A DNA stretch of 64,000 nucleotides from Paulownia fortunei (GCA_019321725.1 CM033107.1:23055445-23119444); one strand, 5' to 3'; shown: positions 46,811-61,306, counted from the first letter of the stretch. Notes: generated from the letters alone by a model not told the origin. Numbers and translations: made by a program.

Positions 46811-49800
46811 AAACCTTCGAAAAACTCTCATAATGGTGATGCTATATATCTCCATCTCCTATCACAATTGGACCATGATAGGAGATACACAAGATCATCC
46901 TTATCCATCCCTCAATTTTGGATGTAAATAAAAAAAAAATCAAAATATTTCAAATGATTTCATATTAAATGAATGTAAATTTATTAAAATAATTCAAAAT
47001 AATATCTTAATAATTTAAAATCTATTATAATATAAAATTACAAAAACTAAAATTATTAAATTTATTATTATAAATTTAAAATTTTTATTTCCAATTTCAT
47101 CTATCCAAATACAAAGGGCTGAATTCTTGAATTTACTTAAAAAAAAAAAGAGAGAGAGAGAGAGAAAATCACAAATGTCTTCATTTCCATACCAAATCCA
47201 CCACCCCGGGATTTGGACGCCAAGCCATTATTGGCTGCTGATTGGTAATCACACGGTAACTAACCTCATTGATTTTCGTGCAAGCTTGGTCTTAATAAGT
47301 ATCCTAATCCCTACATCCCAAAAAGGAGGAATTCGAATTAGCACATTATTTAGCGTCGTGGAAAACGATTATTGATTTTTTTTTTAGGCTTAATAAGTTA
47401 CATTTCGATTCAATTATATTGATTTTAATTTTCATATCAAAATAATTATTATTTTAATCAATGAAAAAAGTTAACATATGGCATCATTAACAATTAAATA
47501 CTTTCAATTGTATTAACATTTTTGAAATAAAAAAATTCTTTTTAACTTCCACAGATATAAAACTACAAAGAGTACATTAATAATTGATATAGAGATAAAA
47601 CTACAAAATGTAATTAAATAATTTTTAATATATTTATTATAAGTTGTTTTAGTTTTTTACTCCCAACAAAGTACGACAATTATTTTACATTTATTGGGGA
47701 CATATTTCTTTAATTTATAACCTAAACTAGTTTCCATAATCCTAACACTTAATTATATGTATGTCATGTCTAACCATAAGTTAAAGAGACGAGACAATCA
47801 ATTGAAGTTATTTCAAACAAACAATATTTTAAATATGTTTGGAGCTAGTACATGTAATGTTGCAGTCCAATATTTTTAAAATAAGTTGTGCCAAGATGTA
47901 AGTAATTATGATATCGTCTACTAAATTAAAACAAATTACATCAAAATTACGGCAATTAAATTTTATTATTCTCGAAATATATTTAGAATATGTAATCCAA
48001 TAATGCTTATAAGGATGGTCTTCAACCACATTGACCAACTACTAATAAGGTTTTAGCCCAACGATTAACATTATAAGAGTGTTTATTCGGTAGAATCGAA
48101 CTAAATTGAATAGAGATTTTGGTGGATAAAAAATTTAGTATGTCAACATGTCATACCGAATAATCAAAATAATTAATCAATTCGGTTTGATTATTACCGA
48201 TTTTTTTTTTCATTTTGATTTGGTATTTCAGTAACCATTTTTTTATAATAAGAAATATTTAAAATTTTAAATTGAAATTATAATTATATTTTTCAGTTTT
48301 TATTTTTATTTTGGTAAGTAAACAAAATTAAAGTAGTATGAAATTAAATAATGGATATAAAATTAAAATATATAAAATATAAAAATAATAATATATTATT
48401 CATTACAATTAGATAAACCAAAACAAAAAATCAAAGTCGAATCGAATATTGGAATTTTATAAAAATCAATTCAAATAACAAATAGAATTTTTGATTCAGT
48501 CAATTTACCAAAATTTAAGACTCCTAAGATTGACTGAAGTGTCATTACTCTACAATTATTAAGTTTTGAGTTTAATGTGGAAATACTTTTTGCTTATCTG
48601 AGTTTGTTATTCCCTCTTTGTATTGTAAATTATATTGAATTTATTTATTATAATTTATTATCTATAAATAAATATATTAAATTAATTATTAGTTAATAGA
48701 AAAAACAAATCGACATTGGCCAACTTGCGTTACAATTCAACTACTTGAGAAGTCCTCTCCACACATTTTTAAGACAAACTTTTCGTGTTATTTCGAGTGA
48801 ATGCGGAAATGTTAAACGTGTTTGTACAATACGGTTTAGGATGTGTACATTAGAGCCATGACCGCTGGGGTCAACTTTTGAATGATGTAATGTACTACTC
48901 CCCGCGGGCGGCACTAAGATCCACGCGCTTGAAGGATGGGGGCATGGGAACATACAGGTCAATGATTACTTTTAGAAGTTAGAACGGTAATATATTAGCT
49001 TGTATGCGTAAAGCCACGCGCCTTTCTTTTCCGTGTTCTCACGCTCTTAAATTGATTCCTATTTCCCGGGCCTCCATGCCCAATCTTGGAAATTTCTATT
49101 CTCTGTGGGGCCTACCCTTTTTTCCTCTTCTAATTTTTATTTTTTATTTTTATTTTTATTTTTATTGTTCCTATCAAAAAGTTCTAAAACTTATCCACAA
49201 GTCTTGAGCCCAAAAGTCCAAATCAACAACTATAGCCATCACAATAATGATGAAGCAAAGAGAAGAAGTTTATAAGTTAATTTATATTTAGTTGATTTGA
49301 CATAACTTTGAAATAATTGATTTTTATATAAATAAAGTTTGTAATATTGATTTGAAAGAATAAATTCAAGAAAATTGCTTTAGTCAAAAGTTACAATATT
49401 AATTCCCACTTTTGCAAATGCTCATCATTTAAGGTTTGAATTGTCAATTGTCCAGTTTTTTTAAAAGGTAATCATAGTGTGGTTTTGATAGCGTTTTGAG
49501 GTGGAGCGTTTAAGAAGTATTTTGGTATAATATTTAAGAACATTTATCTTTTGAGGGTGTGCTTAGAAGTTTGAGGCAAATGTTGGGTACTTGGAGCAAT
49601 ATTTTCATAATTGAACCAGTGATTAAATTAATTTTATTAAAATTAATAATTTAATTAGTTGGATCGGTTTAATCGACGGTCGGATCGATTTAATATAAAT
49701 TAATTATATTTTCTTATTTAATTATGTAAAATAATAATATAATAAATTAATTATTATATAATATATTTTAAATGTAAAAATAAATAAATAGTTACATAAA

Positions 49801-51837
49801 AATATATATAACAAAATATAAAATTCAAATAATTATATAAATATAACAAAATATTAAATTTAAACTTTTATAAAAATTAAAAATAAAAATTTAAAAAAAA
49901 ATATTAAAACCGGTCAAAATGGGCGGTTTTGACCGGTTGTTGATCGATTTTGACTGATTAAAATGATTTTTTGGCCTAATCGGATCGGATCGACTTTCAA
50001 TTCCCGATTGAATTGATTGAATCGGACGATCCAATTCGATTTTAACAACATTACTTAGAAATATACACTTTAAGTCACTCTGCGTGTGTGCCAAAGAATG
50101 TGAATAAAAATATTTTCTTCCAACTTTAAAAAAGTTTAATCATCTAAATTTGTGATGAATAAATTTACTAAATCAAGATAAAAATAATTAGGAATTTTTT
50201 AATAAAGGAACTATGTTAAACAATTTATTGCTTCTGTTTTTCACCATTTTTTTTTCTCTTATTTTCCATTATCTCATGGGCAAACAATTTAATTCCTTCT
50301 TATTTGTAGTATGCTACGTCTTTTTACTTTTTGATTTTTTTCACAATTTCCCCCTACTTTTTTTACCATGTTGGCTTATGTTTTAAAATTCTTAATATAT
50401 TTTATATAAAAATTTACGGAGCATTCGCATAGCATATATCAAGATTTATGCCTCTTTACGTTTTTTATAACATTGCAACTATCTCTGAAAATTGCAATAG
50501 GGTTCAAACCATATTTTAGTTACTCCAATAACTATACCAGATGAGTACACAAAAGCTAATTGACTCAATGGTTTGGGGCATATAAAGTCCGTTCCAATTT
50601 TTTATTTTAAATATTATTTTTTATCATATTTTAAAATTATCAATACACACTAAATATATAATAATAATATTATGTATTAATAATTTTAAAATATAAATAA
50701 AATACTATTTTAAATAAAGAATTCGACTTGCACAAACTGGATTTGGACCTCTAGTCCTTTACCATAAGTTGTAGAGGTGTTTAGTAAATTTACTAAAACA
50801 ACCTTTAGAATACCAAAATATGTAAATCATTTTTAATTTCCTAATACAATAATTAGTATTTTGGTATGGCTATAAAATTATAGTTTTTGAATAACCAAAA
50901 TGTCATAGAATCAATGGTCTTAAATATACATAATTATATTAAGTCTTTTCACTTTATTTATATTACTTATAATGTACCATGCAATCTCATATATCTAATA
51001 AAAACAAAAAAACACAACAATCTTACATAAATCTGTCACATCAAATATTGGATTTTAACTCGACCTCAGCTCGCATATACATTATCTACTCTAGTAATAT
51101 CTATCTTTGAGAGTTTTTAATTAAATGATATGTAAGAATCAAGTCATTTTAGTTCCGTTGAGTGTCACCAATTAGTCAATTCCAAATTTCTAACCGTCAA
51201 CCCTAATACTATTTGTTTAGATGGATAAGTAAATCAAAGAAACATGGGGAATGTATTTATGGTAATTAATTAGATATAATTCTTAAGTCTACTCACCAAA
51301 AAGAGAAGTTAATAGAAGTTGCATTTACTTTTTAGTATTTCTCATTGCTTTAATTATATGGTTACAATAGATAGCCAAAAATAATAAGTACCACCACGTG
51401 ATAGTAGGTGTTTAAATCGATTTAATAAGTATGTAGGCTTACTACATTTGGAAATCAAATAGGCTAAAGATTCATTACAATTAGATGCCTTTGATATTAG
51501 AGCTCTAGCATATACAAGGAAAGTGAGGAATTCTAGCAAGTGGAAAAACCTGTCTTCTTTCATAAAAATACTATAAAATCTAGCCTAGTATTTGAATTTT
51601 GCTACCTAAATGTAGATAACCTAAATTTGATATGAAATATAGTCAAAATTGGCTACGGGGTCAAGTTTCAATATATGAACATAAAGAGACAATTTTAATT
51701 ACTCAAACAATATCTATGCATATTGTGATGAAAATCAAAATCAAAATTTTGTTTGTGAATAATCTTAGTATCAATTATTTTATTAGTATTCTCCCCTTTT
51801 GTTACTTTTATATAAATTAAAATAGAAAATCACTCCC
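46811..51837. other. AT-rich intergenic DNA with probable DNA-transposon remnants
   Basis: No gene recognised. Two blocks look like nonautonomous elements with repeated TCGGTT/AATCGA motifs near their ends: about 48061-48530 (TTCGGTAGAATCGAAC ... GAATCGAATATTGG) and about 49600-50060 (GGATCGGTTTAATCGACGG ... ATCGGATCGGATCG). Ends and target-site duplications could not be fixed. A relatively GC-rich patch at 48730-48970 stands out from its surroundings but matches no family. Simple repeats include (AG)n near 47146-47166 and (TTTTA)n at 49137-49165. Confidence 0.4.
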
Positions 51838-52090
51838 AACGTGAAATGACGCAATTGCAAGCGCTAAGGGTACAAATGTGATTGGCGGTGGTTCGAATTT
51901 CCATAGAGTCCTTTTACTCATCATGGGTGTGTTATTGGATTCCATCTTTGGAGCTCATTTAGTACAGTGATTGTATCGTGTGAGGAAACAAAACGAGTTA
52001 TATGTCCGATTCTCGCATGATGCTGCTCGCCATGTTTGGAACCAAAGGCTAATTCTTAATAACTGAGTTAGTTCTCTTCAGAGATTAGTT
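51838..52090 (+). mobile_element. tRNA-derived SINE-like element
   Basis: The 5' part resembles a tRNA-derived Pol III promoter: an A-box-like GACGCAATTGCAAGCGCTAA (about 51847-51866), then, about 30 bases on, a B-box GGTTCGAATTTCC (about 51889-51901). The body continues with GGAGCTCATTTAGTACAGTG and TGTGAGGAAACAAAACGAG, which looks like a second tRNA-related unit. No poly(A) tail or target-site duplication was defined. Confidence 0.4.
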
Positions 52091-53299
52091 AGTGCAAAAT
52101 CTTGAATATTCTGAATTATAAAAATAAAATTAAAAAATCACTAAACATTTCTAAATAAGCACACTTGATAGATTTATTAATACGCATTACATTTTAAAGA
52201 TGGTTGTCGAAGTACGCATCATCGTAAAAATAAAAATAAAATAAATACGTATAAATGTAACTGAAAAAGGAGAAAAAAATTTCATAGTGTAAACCGACAT
52301 AATTTCTGAATAATCTATACTTTTATTACTATTTATAAAGCATAAGTGTCTTAGAGTAATTATTTTGATATGTTTTTAACAACTAAAATTAACATCACAT
52401 GAAAAGGCAATAATGAAGTCGTTTTTATTTGTTCACCTCTCTTCTTCTAACTTATTTTTTTATTTCCAATTTTTTCCTTTTTCTTTTTTCTACAATTATG
52501 CTTTTTCATCTTATTTTTCAAAATTCTTTTAGCATACAAAAAAAAGCATTTTTAATTTTACATTTTAAATGGTTTTACATGCATATTGAATGTGGCAAAA
52601 TAGCTTGTGTAACCACAGTAATAAATTTTGAATATGGGAATAATTTGTTAACTCATAAAATTTGTAGGTCTGAGTATTATTTGAATTAATTTGAAAACAA
52701 ATGACAAAATTTTGTATTAATTCAAAAATATATTGATACAAAATATCTAATTATTTCACAAACAATATATTTATATATAAAGATTGTCAATTAAAATTAT
52801 AATATTTGATATATTTATATTTATGTATTAAAAAAATAAAAAAAATTAGTATAACGTAATCTTATTAAAATAAAAATAAAATTCAATAATAAATATGCTT
52901 TATTAAAAAAAAATTAAGAGATTTTGTTATATTATTATTTATAACAGGTATATATAAAATTTTAATATTCTATAAAAATATTATGGTTTATTCTAAATTA
53001 CTTTTAAAATTTTAAAAATTTTATTACGTGATTATGTTTAAAAATTCGAAGAATTTTATTGTTACGAGTGTAACACCAACCACTGGCATTTCTCTTCCCA
53101 CGCATTCTCCCCTGCGCCTGGGCCACTCTTCAGTCTTCCCTAAATTTTCAAGAAAAAAAAATTAAATAAATCTGTGAATTATTTTTTTTTTGTAAAAATA
53201 GCCGGCTGTAATGTTTTTGTGCTTGGACGGAGCCATATAACGTTCAACTCTCTCTCATGATACAAATACGTATACGAAAACAAATCCTCCTCTAAAACA
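52091..53299. other. intergenic DNA upstream of the glycosyltransferase gene
   Basis: AT-rich until about 53070, then less biased with C/T-rich tracts (53090-53300) that probably form the promoter of the downstream gene. No separate gene is seen. Confidence 0.45.
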
Positions 53300-53609
53300 A
53301 ACACACACTACACACAGTGCTCACACACCAGAACTTTGAATCCTCCAAATCCATATATATATTATATGTATCAATCTGTATTCTTGCGATTTTTATAGAT
53401 TTCATATATATAAGTATATATATAGTCATCGTCTCAGCATACACACAGTCTCTCTGATTGGTTCAATTATTCAACGTGCCCTAGATCTCACACACATATA
53501 CTATAATTATATATACAGGCGTGTACGTATACATACATACAGATCCTTCTGCCTCAAGATTCAACTTCTCCGATCTCTTTTTCCAGCTCTCCGCTGTCCA
53601 GTTAATCAG
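53300..53609 (+). other. 5' untranslated leader exon of the GT14 gene (approximate)
   Basis: A C/T-rich stretch ending in AATCAG followed by the donor GTATTATT at 53610. This is consistent with a non-coding first exon and a leader intron running to an acceptor near 54613 (CTCTGCAG). The 5' limit is a guess; TATA-like runs at 53350-53420 make the start position ambiguous. Confidence 0.45.
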
Positions 53610-53770
53610 GTATTATTCATTGATTTCGCCGTAGGAATGCGTAAATGAAGCGTGTTTTTAAGTTTTTATCGTTTTTAATTTGATGGATTATTTTTTGATT
53701 TGTGAAGGGGTTCATTTAATGCTGTTAGTGGGGCTACATTTGTTTGTGTTTGCCTATTTATATAAGTATT

Positions 53771-53850
53771 TTTTTCGTTTGTGTGTTAACAGAGTTCGAA
53801 CATATCGTAATTTTTCGTTTGTGTGTTAACAGAGTTCGAACATATCGTAT
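53771..53850. repeat. 40-bp tandem duplication in the GT14 leader intron
   Basis: Units 53771-53810 and 53811-53850 both read TTTTTCGTTTGTGTGTTAAC followed by AGAGTTCGAACATATCGTA. They are essentially identical. Confidence 0.92.
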
Positions 53851-54760
53851 GATAAATCTGAGTAGTGTGTGTGTGGGAATGGAGTTGTGATTTTAAGAAG
53901 TTTGCAAATTCTGGATTTGATTAAGACTCAGGTTCGGTTTGATTTTTTGGTTGCTATTTTTCCCCCTGGATTATTTGACTTTTCTGGCCGTGAATTTGTG
54001 GGGTTCTTGTTGGTTGGGGTGGCTTACGAAATTTGAATCTGCCAAGTTTTTATCATGTACTTTTTTAATTTGATTTCTATTGACCCCAATCTGTTATTTG
54101 TGATTATAATTTCTTAACTCTGGGATCTGAAGTCCAGGTATTCGCATGAAGTACTGTTTGATTTTCCCTTTACTTTTCTGTTCTCATCTCTTTTTTAAAG
54201 TTTTGAAGATTTGAGCTAGTGCTTAGTTGGATTGAAAATTTATTGTGGATGATTGATGTATGGTGAATTCTATTTAAGTTTTTTATTTTCTTTTTTTAAA
54301 GGTCGGGATTTTCATACCTTACCGCAGATTTGATAATGATATGCTTCATCTGTAAATTTGGCAGTTCTTGATGTTCTTTGCAACCTTGTTGATCTGAAAC
54401 TTGGGGTGCATATTCTTTTGGCTGGTTTTGCTATGTCAGCAAGCATTTAGCATAAAGAATTTTTGTTCCTCTGACCTCAATTTTTCTTGTTTATTGCTGT
54501 TCCGATTTAAATTTCACTGGAGTTTGAGGCCCTCTTCAAACCGACATTGAAGTTATTCAAATTCTTGATTTGCATGCAGCTGGAAATGAATTTTACACAT
54601 GTCTGCTCTGCAGGTTCAGATTCTTACTGGATCCAGTGTTTCAGGGTCTGCTTTAAGCAGATAGGATAGGGTTTCTTCCTTTTGATTTTGCACTTTGAGG
54701 CGAGCTGTGGAAGAGAGACAAACTATTTGTGGGAGTTGACCTGTGATGCATCATTTCTAG

Positions 54761-57700
54761 ATGAAGTCAGCTCAGGCATGGCGTCTAGGCATGAAAGACA
54801 TGCAAATATTGCCAGCGCCTCGCCAGCGTGGTCAATTAAAGAAGCCAACATGGATTATCGTGTTGGTTTCTTTAGTTAGCTTGTTCTTAGTTTGTGCTTA
54901 TGTTTATCCACCTCAGAATTCTGCAGCATGTTATGTATTCTCATCTCATGGTTGTAAGGCATTACAAAATTGGCTTCCGCCTGCGCCTGCTAGAGAACTA
55001 ACTGATGATGAAATTGCTTCTCGTGTTGTAATTAGAGATATATTGAATATGCCTCCTACTATGTCAACGAGTCCCAAAATTGCATTCCTGTTTCTGACAC
55101 CAGGTGCATTGCCATTTGAGAGGCTGTGGGATAAATTTTTCCAGGTACTTAGTTTTTCTTTTATGCTGAAGTGCCCATCTGAATTTCAGTTACTATAATT
55201 TACTGCTTTTGCAAATTTGATACATTGAACTCTTGGGGCAAATAGTGTCGTTTGTAGAAATGTCATCCGATTGAAGCATTTAAAATCTTTTGGTTTGCAC
55301 ATGAGTTCCTCTTTGGGTTCTTTCGGAAACTTTGATGTTGAATAGTTATAACAGCTAGCTTGTTTTCTTCTCTTTGGCATTAAATTGATGAAAGCAGTTT
55401 AACATTGCACAACTTTTTATAGAATTAGACGCATCATAATTTGCTCATTATGTGCTTATGTATATAATTTTCTCGTCCAATATATTGGATGTAGAATCAA
55501 ACTTGTTACTGCCTCTGAGGAGAGTGAAATTATTCTGAATGTCTAGCTCCATCTATGTTCTACTTGGTGAAAGCATGCCACAGGTGTATGATTAAGATGA
55601 GAAGCATTTATTTTGAGTGTTTGCAACTGTAAATGGCAAATGAATACATGTTGTTGCCTGTCTATGGAAAAATTCCAGATGATGCCTTGTGTGTTATGAA
55701 CTAATTGGCATGGATCACTGGACGTTGTGAAGTGTTTGAGTCATGCTCAAAAGTGTCATGCTGTGTGCAAGCATTTCAAACTTTTGTCATGTAGTTTCTA
55801 TACCATTGCTTTATGACTGGTTCAATTCTGGACTTACCATTTTTCATTTTGGCATTTTCAATGTAGTTATGGAAGTATCTAATTTTTGAATGATATCAGT
55901 CCACTTTTATATAATTTGAACAGTGCTTTTGTCTCAAAACTGTTGCTTTATCAATGGATATCTCTATTCTTCTTTTTCGAAAAATTCACAAAGTTCATCT
56001 AGTGGCAATAGGAAGAATTGCAAGGGTAACTATAAAAAGCAAAACTAAACTACACTTGGTAGTATACCTACAAATGTCCAAAATGGGAATGGGGAACTAG
56101 AAGTTCATACACATTAGGTTCAGTTATATATTTTTTTACTAGCTTTTGATTGGCGCATATTCTTATTAAAAGTGCTCAATATGAATTTATACATCATTCT
56201 CTTTGTTTCTCTATAATATATTGAAGTAGTTGACTTTCTTAAAATTTCGACCTTGGTAGAGTCTAAGTTTTGGAAAGAAGGTTATCCGACCAAAGGATGC
56301 TTTTAAATGATAATTTTGATCACACACTTGTTTATTCTACCTCTGCAATTATTCTGTTGATGTTTCTGTATTTTTTCTACCACCATGGTGTTTCTAAACC
56401 TGCAGAGATATGCAATTTTTTTCTTATACAGAATTTCCACCTGAATTTGGAAATGGACAGTTGATGTAACTTTAGCCAGATAAAGAAAACTCTTTATCTA
56501 AGTTTAAACTGTAAAAGCAATATACTGTTGTTTTATATGTTGACAGGGATATAAGTCCTTTAAGACCAAGAGTCTGACATAAATTAGATATATCTAAGTT
56601 TACTTCTGATTTACTTGTTGAACCGTCAGTGCATCTGCTCCCTAGTTTTGAGATGATGCTATAAGGCTAAATGCTATTTGATCAATACCATGTGGATTTG
56701 TTAATGCACTCAGGGAATATCAAGTTTATATTTAGAAGTAAGAATGTAAGGAGTTGGCAGGGGAGGCACTGCCAAGAGGTTAAAACTGAAAAATAGCATG
56801 AGTTTTATTAGGTTGACGCACAAGACAATTTTTGGAAAATGTACTAAGGAAGCTCAAGTATGTGCCAAGTGGCCCTTCACCTCAGCAAATGAGCGCACTA
56901 ATTTCTTAGCCAAAAGAAAATGATGGCAAGAACAATTTGATCTTTTTAGGTGAAGGGTGGGAAAGGAATTCTCCTATTTATTTTATAAATCTTTATTGTT
57001 CTACTTTGTCTTTTTGGATGGTATGCTATTATTCAGTTTGAACAAAATATGTTCTCAAAATCTCCCTCTATCTGGCAGGGCCATGAAGGTAGATTCTCTG
57101 TGTATGTGCATGCATCCAAGGATAAACCTGTACATTTTAGCCGTTATTTTATCAATCGGGAAATCCGTAGCGGCAAGGTTTGTTTCTCAGTTCTTGTTCT
57201 TATTCATTGTAACCGGTCAATAACAAATTTAACTTATCCTGATGCTTAAATTGATTGTTTTTTATTTATGTTTATGCTTAAAATGTTTGTGTCGTTATGA
57301 TTAAATGTTGATTTTTAGATTTATACAAACTTATTTTGAAGTGGTTGATATTTTCTGTATATCTATCTTACTTTACAAAAGATAACTGTGAGCCTACATA
57401 TGGATAAAATAAATATGTACATATATGAGAGAGGGATGCGGACTAGTTAGGCTTTATGGTTTTGTGCTGATCTGGTTTCTGAGCCTTGCTAAGTGTATGA
57501 ACATCTTTGACTTGTGCATTGTTAAAGCACGTCTTAATTCCTAAGTTAATTGATATTACATTTTCTTGGATATGCATCCAACTATGCATTGAGCTTGATC
57601 TACCATGTTGAACTGAAACCATTATCTGTATTACTCTTAACTTATTGGTAATTGTGTGAATCAAATGATACTTTCTCAACCTAATTGTTATTCTTTGTTT

Positions 57701-60700
57701 CGTTTAAAGAATTAGCAGCTCTTAACAATAAGAAAATCTCAAAGTTTTATTTGCTGTACAGATTAATATTTGCTTAATTACCATATTTTTTTGACTGTTT
57801 TGTTCAAATCAAAAGTCAAAAACATGCCACCGTCAGTAGAACTAAAAATGTCATTAGCCGAATGTTTTATTAATGGTTAACAATTGCAGGTGGTATGGGG
57901 AAAAATTTCAATGGTTGATGCAGAAAGGCGGCTTTTAGGAAATGCACTCAGAGATCCAGACAACCAGCACTTTGTACTGCTTTCAGACAGGTTGCCATAG
58001 AATAGTCTTTGTCAAGTTCCTCGTTGTTCCCTTATTTTGGGAAATCATATAGTAATCTGATACTAATTAAGCTTTTTCCTGGACTGCAGCTGCATACCAC
58101 TCCGTGATTTTGATTATGTGTACAACTATCTCATGTACACAAATGTTAGCTTTGTAGATTGGTAAGTCCACTATTTTTGGATTTTGTTACTGTTTTCTTT
58201 TGTGGTAGCTTCTTTGATGGGGCCACAAAATTCTCTAGTGAGTTTATATTATTAATTCTGTGGTGAGGTTTTATATCTTTTGTTACCAGAGATACACTGT
58301 TAAAGAATTGGAGCTCAAAAAGTTGGAACAGATAATTCACTCTGTCAACTTTGCTGTGTATTTGAAAAAGATATCTAAAAGTAAATGCCTAAGTTGGCAA
58401 AATCATATGAAGTGATATGCACAAAAGAACAGTAAACACCCCAATCGTAGTATTGAGATAAAAATGAAAACAAATTGATGGAATTGACAATTATTACCTA
58501 TATTGAATGGGGATAGTTACATAAACATCCTTTGAGGTTTGATTTAAATACAGGTAGCTCCCCGATTGTATTTGAAACTACATGCACAAACATTACAATT
58601 ATACAAAAATCCCATAGGTTTAGGTTTGGTTTTAATACAGGTAGACCACCTAAGGTTTTTGAATTACATCCACAACGTTAAATTGTAAGATGACAACAGA
58701 CGTTAGGGAAGGTGGATGTAATTTTAAAAACCTTTGGGGGTTATATGTGTATTTAGACCATACCTTAGGGGGTTTAAGTAATTATCCCTTAAGGGTAATT
58801 TCATTAGAAAAAATTGTCATCATTTTCTGTCAAAATTGGATTTTCATCAATTAATTTTGCTAATGCCATCATTTTCCGGCAACCGCCATAATAGTTGGGT
58901 GTATATGTTAGATGACGACAAACTTAAGAGGGTCATGTGTAATTATCCAAACCCGGGGTTCAAATATGAGTTATACTTTATTTATTTAACTAGTCTTCTG
59001 GTAATTAATATCCCCTTTGATTAAAGATAAATTAATATCACCTTTGATTAAAGATTAATATGAGAGGTACGCACTAATCCTGTTTTCTGCAGCTTTGAGG
59101 ATCCTGGTCCACATGGAAGTGGCAGATACATTGAATATATGTTACCTGAAGTCGAGAAGAAAGACTTTCGAAAGGGTGCCCAGGTGTGGTTTCATATTTT
59201 GACAACATTTATGTGGAGAAAAACTTACAGATGGGTAGTTTTTTTTCGTTTATTGGTTTAAAAAAGCATAATAAAAGGAGCAAACAGCTCTCTTTTTAAT
59301 TAATGCAAAATCTTAATTTGTTCATTAACTTTTCTGGGAGTAGTAAGAAGGAAGTAGTTTAGAATTTATCCTTGCATTTTGATGTCTAAAAGTTGATCAT
59401 CAAGTTATCCAAATGATATTCACCAACTGTAAACACTTAATGTCTCTGCTTGATTGATTCACAATCTGGGTTCAGATTAAACTAATTGCAGCTTGCTCAT
59501 TTAACATCTTTGATTTGCTTAGTTGTAATACGTTTTTGTTTTGAACAATGCAGTGGTTCACAATGAAGCGGCAACATGCTCTTATAGTCATGGCTGACAA
59601 TCTCTACTACACAAAATTCAGGGATTATTGCAAGGTGGTCGGAGTTTGCTTTATGAACGTATTTGTCAATTTACAACTTACTTTTGTTTCATAATAGTTT
59701 TGATTTATGACGTTTTGTTAGATATTTAATGGTAATACTCCGTTGAAATTCCTCTAGATATTTATTTGTATACAACCGTTTCAATGGCCTAGACAAGTTG
59801 TGGCTTTGCTCAAAACTCTACTTTTATTCACATGACCAAAATAAACCATAATCTATAATGTATTGGGCTCAAGGATTACCAACTATTCTCACTATAGATG
59901 GAAATGTATCTGAAATCCTTGATGAACTGTTTCTTTAATTGAGCTAAAGATGGAAAGCCTTTAACATTTGAAAGAATAGAAAAAGAGTAGATTATTCTGC
60001 ATTAAGTGTTGATGGGAATTTAACATTACACCAAGATATATCAAATAGCAATGGACAAACCCTTGATATCTTCCTTGAAATCTCTCTCCGATGTAACATG
60101 TTGCCACTCTTCATTTTATTTGCAAAAGGAGATTATAACTGCAGTTGGCCTCTGATTTGGTTGAGGGTTTTGGTTTTTCTTTCTTGCGGCAGAACTTTTT
60201 TATGCCTAAATTGTTACCCCAATTTCAATAGCTGGTTGCTACCTTTTTTGTGTTCATTGTTGCTCTATATTTTGCCACATTGATTGAATATTACTAGCAC
60301 ATTTTACTGAGCGACTATTGCCATTTGTTTCTTTTGATTGAACAGCCAGGCATGGAAAAGGGGCGCAACTGCTACTCTGATGAACACTATTTGCCCACTT
60401 TTTTCTATGTGAGAACCATTGCACTTTCTGTCTTGGGTTGTTAAGATGTCTTCCTCTCTCCTCCCTCCTTTATTATTATTTATATTTTAATTTTTGATGT
60501 TTTTGTATTGTTTTCATTGCCATTTCAGATGCTTGATCCAGCTGGAATAGCCAACTGGTCAGTAACACATGTTGATTGGTCTGAAGGGAAGTGGCATCCA
60601 AAATCGTATAGAGCACAGGATGTGACATTTGAGCTGATGAGAAATATTTCAGTATGGCTTGTGCTCTTTCTAAGCTTTTACTCCAATTCCATTTGTGTTT

Positions 60701-61306
60701 TTCGTCTAACTTCCCAAATTCTACTCTCACCTTCCCAATTTCCAAGGTTTTGTGCTGGCATACTTTTTCTCTGATTTTTTCCCTTGTGTTTTAACATGGA
60801 TTTTATTATTATCGTAATTTATCGTGTCAACTGTATCACTGGAAGGAGATTCCTCTATTATGAACTTAATTGCACGAATACTGTTGAATCCATGTCTGTG
60901 TTATGCTACAAAATTTTGGGACCCCATTTGATTAGGTTGGGCACCTTGGCCTCCCAATGTACACTTGTAGAAAGCAGAATAGTTGGTATTATATCTTATT
61001 TTGTGTTTGAATTGGCTAAATACTATGTATTAACGCACTTCCTTTCAACTATTGTTGCAGTCTATTGCAGACAGTGTGCATGTGACAAGTGATGAAAGGG
61101 TCAGTATCTTTTCTGCTGTGCTTTGCTAGGATTATGTTGTCAGTATTATGATGAAAAATTATTCTTATGTACTGCAGAAAGAAATTCAGATCAGACCATG
61201 CTTGTGGAATGGAAATCAACGGCCGTGTTATTTGTTTGCAAGGAAATTTTTACCTGAAACACTTGATAATTTAATGCAACTTTTCCCCAATTATACGTCC
61301 ATTTGA
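54761..61306 (+). CDS. GT14-family (DUF266, Core-2/I-branching-like) glycosyltransferase, 10 coding exons
   Basis: Exons: 54761-55144, 57079-57177, 57890-57990, 58090-58161, 59093-59183, 59554-59634, 60346-60408, 60529-60651, 61061-61099 and 61178-61306. All have GT-AG borders and the frame stays open for 393 residues, a normal length for this plant family. A short cytoplasmic N-terminus precedes one signal-anchor helix (about residues 29-50, WIIVLVSLVSLFLVCAYVY), giving a type II Golgi-membrane topology. The lumenal domain carries PKIAFLFLTPGALPFERLWD, FSVYVHASKD, VVWGKISMVDAERRLLGNAL, FVLLSDSCIPLRDF, GSGRYIEYMLPEV, WFTMKRQHALIVMAD, CYSDEHYLPTFFYML and THVDWSEGKWHPKSY. These are the family's conserved blocks. 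The substrate is not known from the sequence; the animal relatives add GlcNAc in a beta-1,6 branch. No disruption is seen. A small MITE lies in the fourth intron. Confidence 0.94.
58511..58788. mobile_element. MITE with inverted ends in a GT14 intron
   Basis: The left end GGATAGTTACATAAACATCC and the inverted right end GGATAATTACTTAAACCCCC match over about 45 bases, sharing a TAAATACA block further in. Internal repeats (TTTGAATTACATCCACAACG and similar) surround a short unpaired centre. Size and end style fit a small nonautonomous inverted-repeat element. The target-site duplication was not resolved. Confidence 0.65.

Noticed and set aside
48741..48962. 73-codon minus-strand frame in a GC-rich patch
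   Set aside because: No family match; the patch is probably repeat-derived.
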